Below, piece after piece: positions 33,791 to 35,954 of a stretch of DNA of 35,954 nt; within the stretch, counting starts at the first letter, position 1; every line of letters starts with the position of its first letter. Below the pieces are notes generated by a model. The model did no database searches, was not told the DNA's origin, and was given only the letters and a program-made list of their open reading frames with translations. The stretch is from Bacteroidales bacterium (GTDB taxonomy: Bacteria > Bacteroidota > Bacteroidia > Bacteroidales > JAFGUD01). The translations under genes were made by a program, and so were the position numbers. Location of the stretch: NCBI GenBank assembly GCA_016936595.1, contig JAFGXO010000020.1, positions 1-35,954 on the forward strand, written 5' to 3'.

Positions 33791-34996
33791 ATGACAATTG
33801 TAGATGCAAAAACAAAAAAAAGCATTAAAACAATGCCCCAAAAGGTGAAATTGCAGAAAAATAATAACACCTTATCGATTGGAATACCAAAAGAAACATC
33901 GGTTGACGAAAAAAGAGTGCCCTTAACTCCTGATGATATTATTGCCATAAAAAATGCAGGATTTGAAGTGTTGCTTGAAAAAGGAGCCGGATTAAAATCA
34001 AATTTTACAGATTTAGAGTACTCAGAAGCAGGTGCTAAAATTGTTAATAATCGCGAAAAAATTTACAAAGAAGCCTTTATTATTGTCAAAATTTCGCCGT
34101 TAACGCTCGAAGAAATTGATTTAATATCGCCCGAAAAAATTGTTTTTTCCGCATTAAATTTATCTACACAAAGTTCGCTTAGACTTCAAAAACTTCAAGA
34201 AAAAAAAATTACGGCAATAGCTTATGAATTATATAATGATGAGTTAGATTTTAATCCTTTTTTGCATGTAATAGGGCAAATAAATGGTAGTTCTGCAATA
34301 ATGATTGCTTCGGAATTATTGTCAAATTCTACCGGTGGGAAAGGTGTAATGCTTGGTGGATTAACCGGAATGCCGCCCACAGAAATTGTTGTTTTGGGAA
34401 CAAGTATTTCGGCCGAATATGCAATTAGAATTGCTTTAGGATTGGGGGCAACTGTTAAGGTTTTTGATAATTCGATGTTGAATTTTATAAAATTTCATAA
34501 TACATTTGGTCAACACTTATTTACATCAACAATTACTTATAGCCATTTAAAAAAAGCAGTTGCAACTGCCGACGTAATTATCAATACTTTAGATAAAAAG
34601 CCCGGAAAAAGTTTTTTAATTACAGAAGAAATGCTTTTTTTGATGAAAGAGGGTAGTGTTATTATCGACCTTAAAATTGATGCAGGTTCAATAGTTGAAA
34701 CTTCTGAAATTACTACTTTTGATAACCCAACTTTTATAAAACATGGTGTAATTCATTATTGTGTTCCAAATTTGGCTTCGCGAGTAGCTCAAACTTCTTC
34801 TACGGCAATTAGCAATCTTTTGTCTAATATTTTATTGAAAATTTTAGAACAGGGGAGTATAATTCCGCTTTTACAGTTTGAATACGAACTGCGTAATGCT
34901 ACATATTTATTCAAAGGAATTTCAACAAACAGGCTTGTTTCAAATACGTTAAATTTAAATTATACTGATATTAATTTAATTATCCACGTTTTTTAA
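33791..34996 (+). CDS. ald: Alanine dehydrogenase family protein with an altered nucleotide-binding loop
   Basis: Ald interconverts alanine and pyruvate with NAD. The start is the ATG at 33791, five codons inside the TTG-started ORF. The 401 residues match the Bacteroidota form with a 30-residue leader before SIGIPKETSVDEKRVPLTPDD. Kept features include ITAIAYELYNDE, GVMLGGLTGMPPTEIVVLG and the catalytic-Asp region (VIIDLKIDAGS), followed by GVIHYCVPNLASRVAQTSS. The Rossmann loop usually reads G-A-G-x-V-G-E but here is GTSISAE, missing two glycines. Substrate or cofactor use may therefore differ. The start is 42 bases after the flippase gene; the outer-membrane gene follows by 12 bases. Confidence 0.9.
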   Translation: MTIVDAKTKKSIKTMPQKVKLQKNNNTLSIGIPKETSVDEKRVPLTPDDIIAIKNAGFEVLLEKGAGLKSNFTDLEYSEAGAKIVNNREKIYKEAFIIVKISPLTLEEIDLISPEKIVFSALNLSTQSSLRLQKLQEKKITAIAYELYNDELDFNPFLHVIGQINGSSAIMIASELLSNSTGGKGVMLGGLTGMPPTEIVVLGTSISAEYAIRIALGLGATVKVFDNSMLNFIKFHNTFGQHLFTSTITYSHLKKAVATADVIINTLDKKPGKSFLITEEMLFLMKEGSVIIDLKIDAGSIVETSEITTFDNPTFIKHGVIHYCVPNLASRVAQTSSTAISNLLSNILLKILEQGSIIPLLQFEYELRNATYLFKGISTNRLVSNTLNLNYTDINLIIHVF

Positions 34997-35008
34997 AAAA
35001 TATAAGCT

Positions 35009-35752
35009 ATGAAAAAAACAGTATTTACAACTTTATTTGTTTTGCTTGCAGCAATGTTGTTTGCACAACAAAATTCATCATTAACATGGTTTGGCTTAGG
35101 ACTAAAGGGTGGTTATGGAACTTCTTTTTTGTTTAATAAAGCATCTGTTGACGATGCAAAAGTAACTTACGCTTATTATTCCCCTTCTTACTTTTTTGGA
35201 GGAGATTTTGGTTTGGTTTTTGGCGATTATATTGGCGTATCTGTTGAATATACTTTTAATAATTTTTCGCAGGCTTACGATGTGCAAGGTGCCGAAAATT
35301 TTAAAAGAATAATTTCTTGTAAATCAAACGATTTAGGTTTCTTACTTAATCTTCAGGCTGAAACTGGTTTTTACTTTGATATTGGTCCAAAATTTTCGAC
35401 ATTAAAAACGGCTATGCTTTCTACAACAAGCAGTGTTGGAACTATAGAAATGGATAGAACTAACAAATTTAGACCTGAATTTTCAAGTATTGTTTTGGGT
35501 GTAGGATTAAAACCTTTGATAACACAATCTTTTGAAATAAAAATAGGTGTACGTGGTGTTTATACTTTTTCGAATATTGTGAATACACCAGGTTACATTA
35601 TTGCTGCCGATGATAATGTTTTGTATATGCCAAATTATTCCGAAGAAAAAACAAATCCTATTCAGTTGATGTTAACTACAGAGTTTACTTTAGTTTTTGG
35701 GAAATTTGGAAAAGCAAGGTGTGGAAAAAACCGCTTTATGTTTAATTTTTAA
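35009..35752 (+). CDS. Small outer-membrane beta-barrel protein
   Basis: 247 residues: a signal peptide (MKKTVFTTLFVLLAAMLFAQQ) and then alternating strands of the porin-like/PorT type common in Bacteroidota (GLGLKGGYGTSFLFNK, GGDFGLVFGDYIGVSVEYTF, IVLGVGLKPLITQSFEIKIGVRGVYTF). It lacks an OmpA peptidoglycan-binding domain and probably forms an 8- to 10-stranded barrel. It starts 12 bases after the ald stop and is likely co-transcribed. The stop lies 16 bases before the degenerate end of the CRISPR array. The exact function is unknown. Confidence 0.83.
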   Translation: MKKTVFTTLFVLLAAMLFAQQNSSLTWFGLGLKGGYGTSFLFNKASVDDAKVTYAYYSPSYFFGGDFGLVFGDYIGVSVEYTFNNFSQAYDVQGAENFKRIISCKSNDLGFLLNLQAETGFYFDIGPKFSTLKTAMLSTTSSVGTIEMDRTNKFRPEFSSIVLGVGLKPLITQSFEIKIGVRGVYTFSNIVNTPGYIIAADDNVLYMPNYSEEKTNPIQLMLTTEFTLVFGKFGKARCGKNRFMFNF

Positions 35753-35768
35753 TAATTTGATTTGATTA

Positions 35769-35954
35769 AGTTTAAATAGTGATGAAATGGAATTTTCTAT
35801 AGAAGACCTGATGGAGTAGCACAAACTCCTGTTACGGTTGCAAGTTTCAATCCTTGTTGTAATGGAATTTTCTTTAGAAGATTTGCGAAATAGACGAAGA
35901 ATACTTTAATAATGGCTGTTTCAATCCTTGTTGTAATGGAATTTTCTTTAGAAG
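35769..35954 (-). CRISPR. Leader-distal end of a CRISPR array (two perfect 37-base repeats plus one degenerate repeat)
   Basis: Two identical 37-base repeats (35844-35880 and 35918-35954, starting GTTTCAATCCTTGTTG) flank a 37-base spacer. A third, degenerate copy at 35769-35805 matches 27 of 37 bases and is separated by a 38-base spacer. Read on the minus strand the repeat ends in GGATTGAAAC, the usual form of a 5' crRNA tag in type I-B/III systems. The degenerate copy keeps the minus-strand 5' half and loses the 3' half, as a terminal repeat does. Transcription should therefore run leftward, with leader and probably cas genes right of the window. The array is cut by the window edge. Confidence 0.93.

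Overview
The window is very AT-rich and almost certainly comes from a member of the Bacteroidota. The evidence is a PorZ-like type IX secretion protein with a C-terminal sorting domain, a DUF4831 lipoprotein, a uppP-truB-queA gene order that I recall as common in this phylum, and several promoters of the Bacteroidota form (TTTG, about 19 bases, TAnnTTTG). Shine-Dalgarno sequences are largely absent. No tRNA, rRNA, insertion sequence or prophage genes are seen. Of the 24 stop codons I checked, 22 are TAA, two are TAG and none is TGA.

Left part (1-13.2 kb): the last codons of an unknown gene, then uppP, truB and queA on the plus strand, closed by a perfect palindromic terminator shared with a convergent minus-strand gene. 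That gene is the first of three paralogous membrane signalling proteins (7TMR-DISM sensor plus SpoIIE/PP2C phosphatase). A porZ-like gene, gcvH, a GDP-mannose pyrophosphorylase gene and a very large outer-membrane beta-barrel gene follow.

Middle (13.4-24.4 kb): a lipoprotein with seven propeller-like repeats, then a multi-PAS histidine kinase open in one frame for about 880 codons except for two in-frame TAA codons. Next come two small lipoproteins. On the minus strand, a Wzz-like protein, a DUF4831 lipoprotein, an archaeal-type GatD homologue and a lipoprotein gene look like one transcription unit. A plus-strand unit follows: Bcp-type peroxiredoxin, a small exported protein and rlmN.

Right part (24.4-36 kb): two more DISM-SpoIIE paralogues in tandem on the minus strand, divergent from a YfhO-like membrane protein and a Wzx-like flippase. 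Then come alanine dehydrogenase and a small outer-membrane barrel. The window ends inside a CRISPR array read from the minus strand, with its old, degenerate end in the window and the leader and cas genes presumably beyond the right edge.

Many products serve the cell envelope: lipid carrier recycling (UppP), sugar-nucleotide supply (ManC), chain-length control (Wzz-like), flipping (Wzx), YfhO and T9SS surface attachment (PorZ). No glycosyltransferase or Wzy polymerase is present, so this is not a complete polysaccharide locus. The most unusual items are the twice-interrupted kinase, the GatD homologue without GatE, the three DISM-SpoIIE proteins (one with an eroded phosphatase motif), and the CRISPR array edge.
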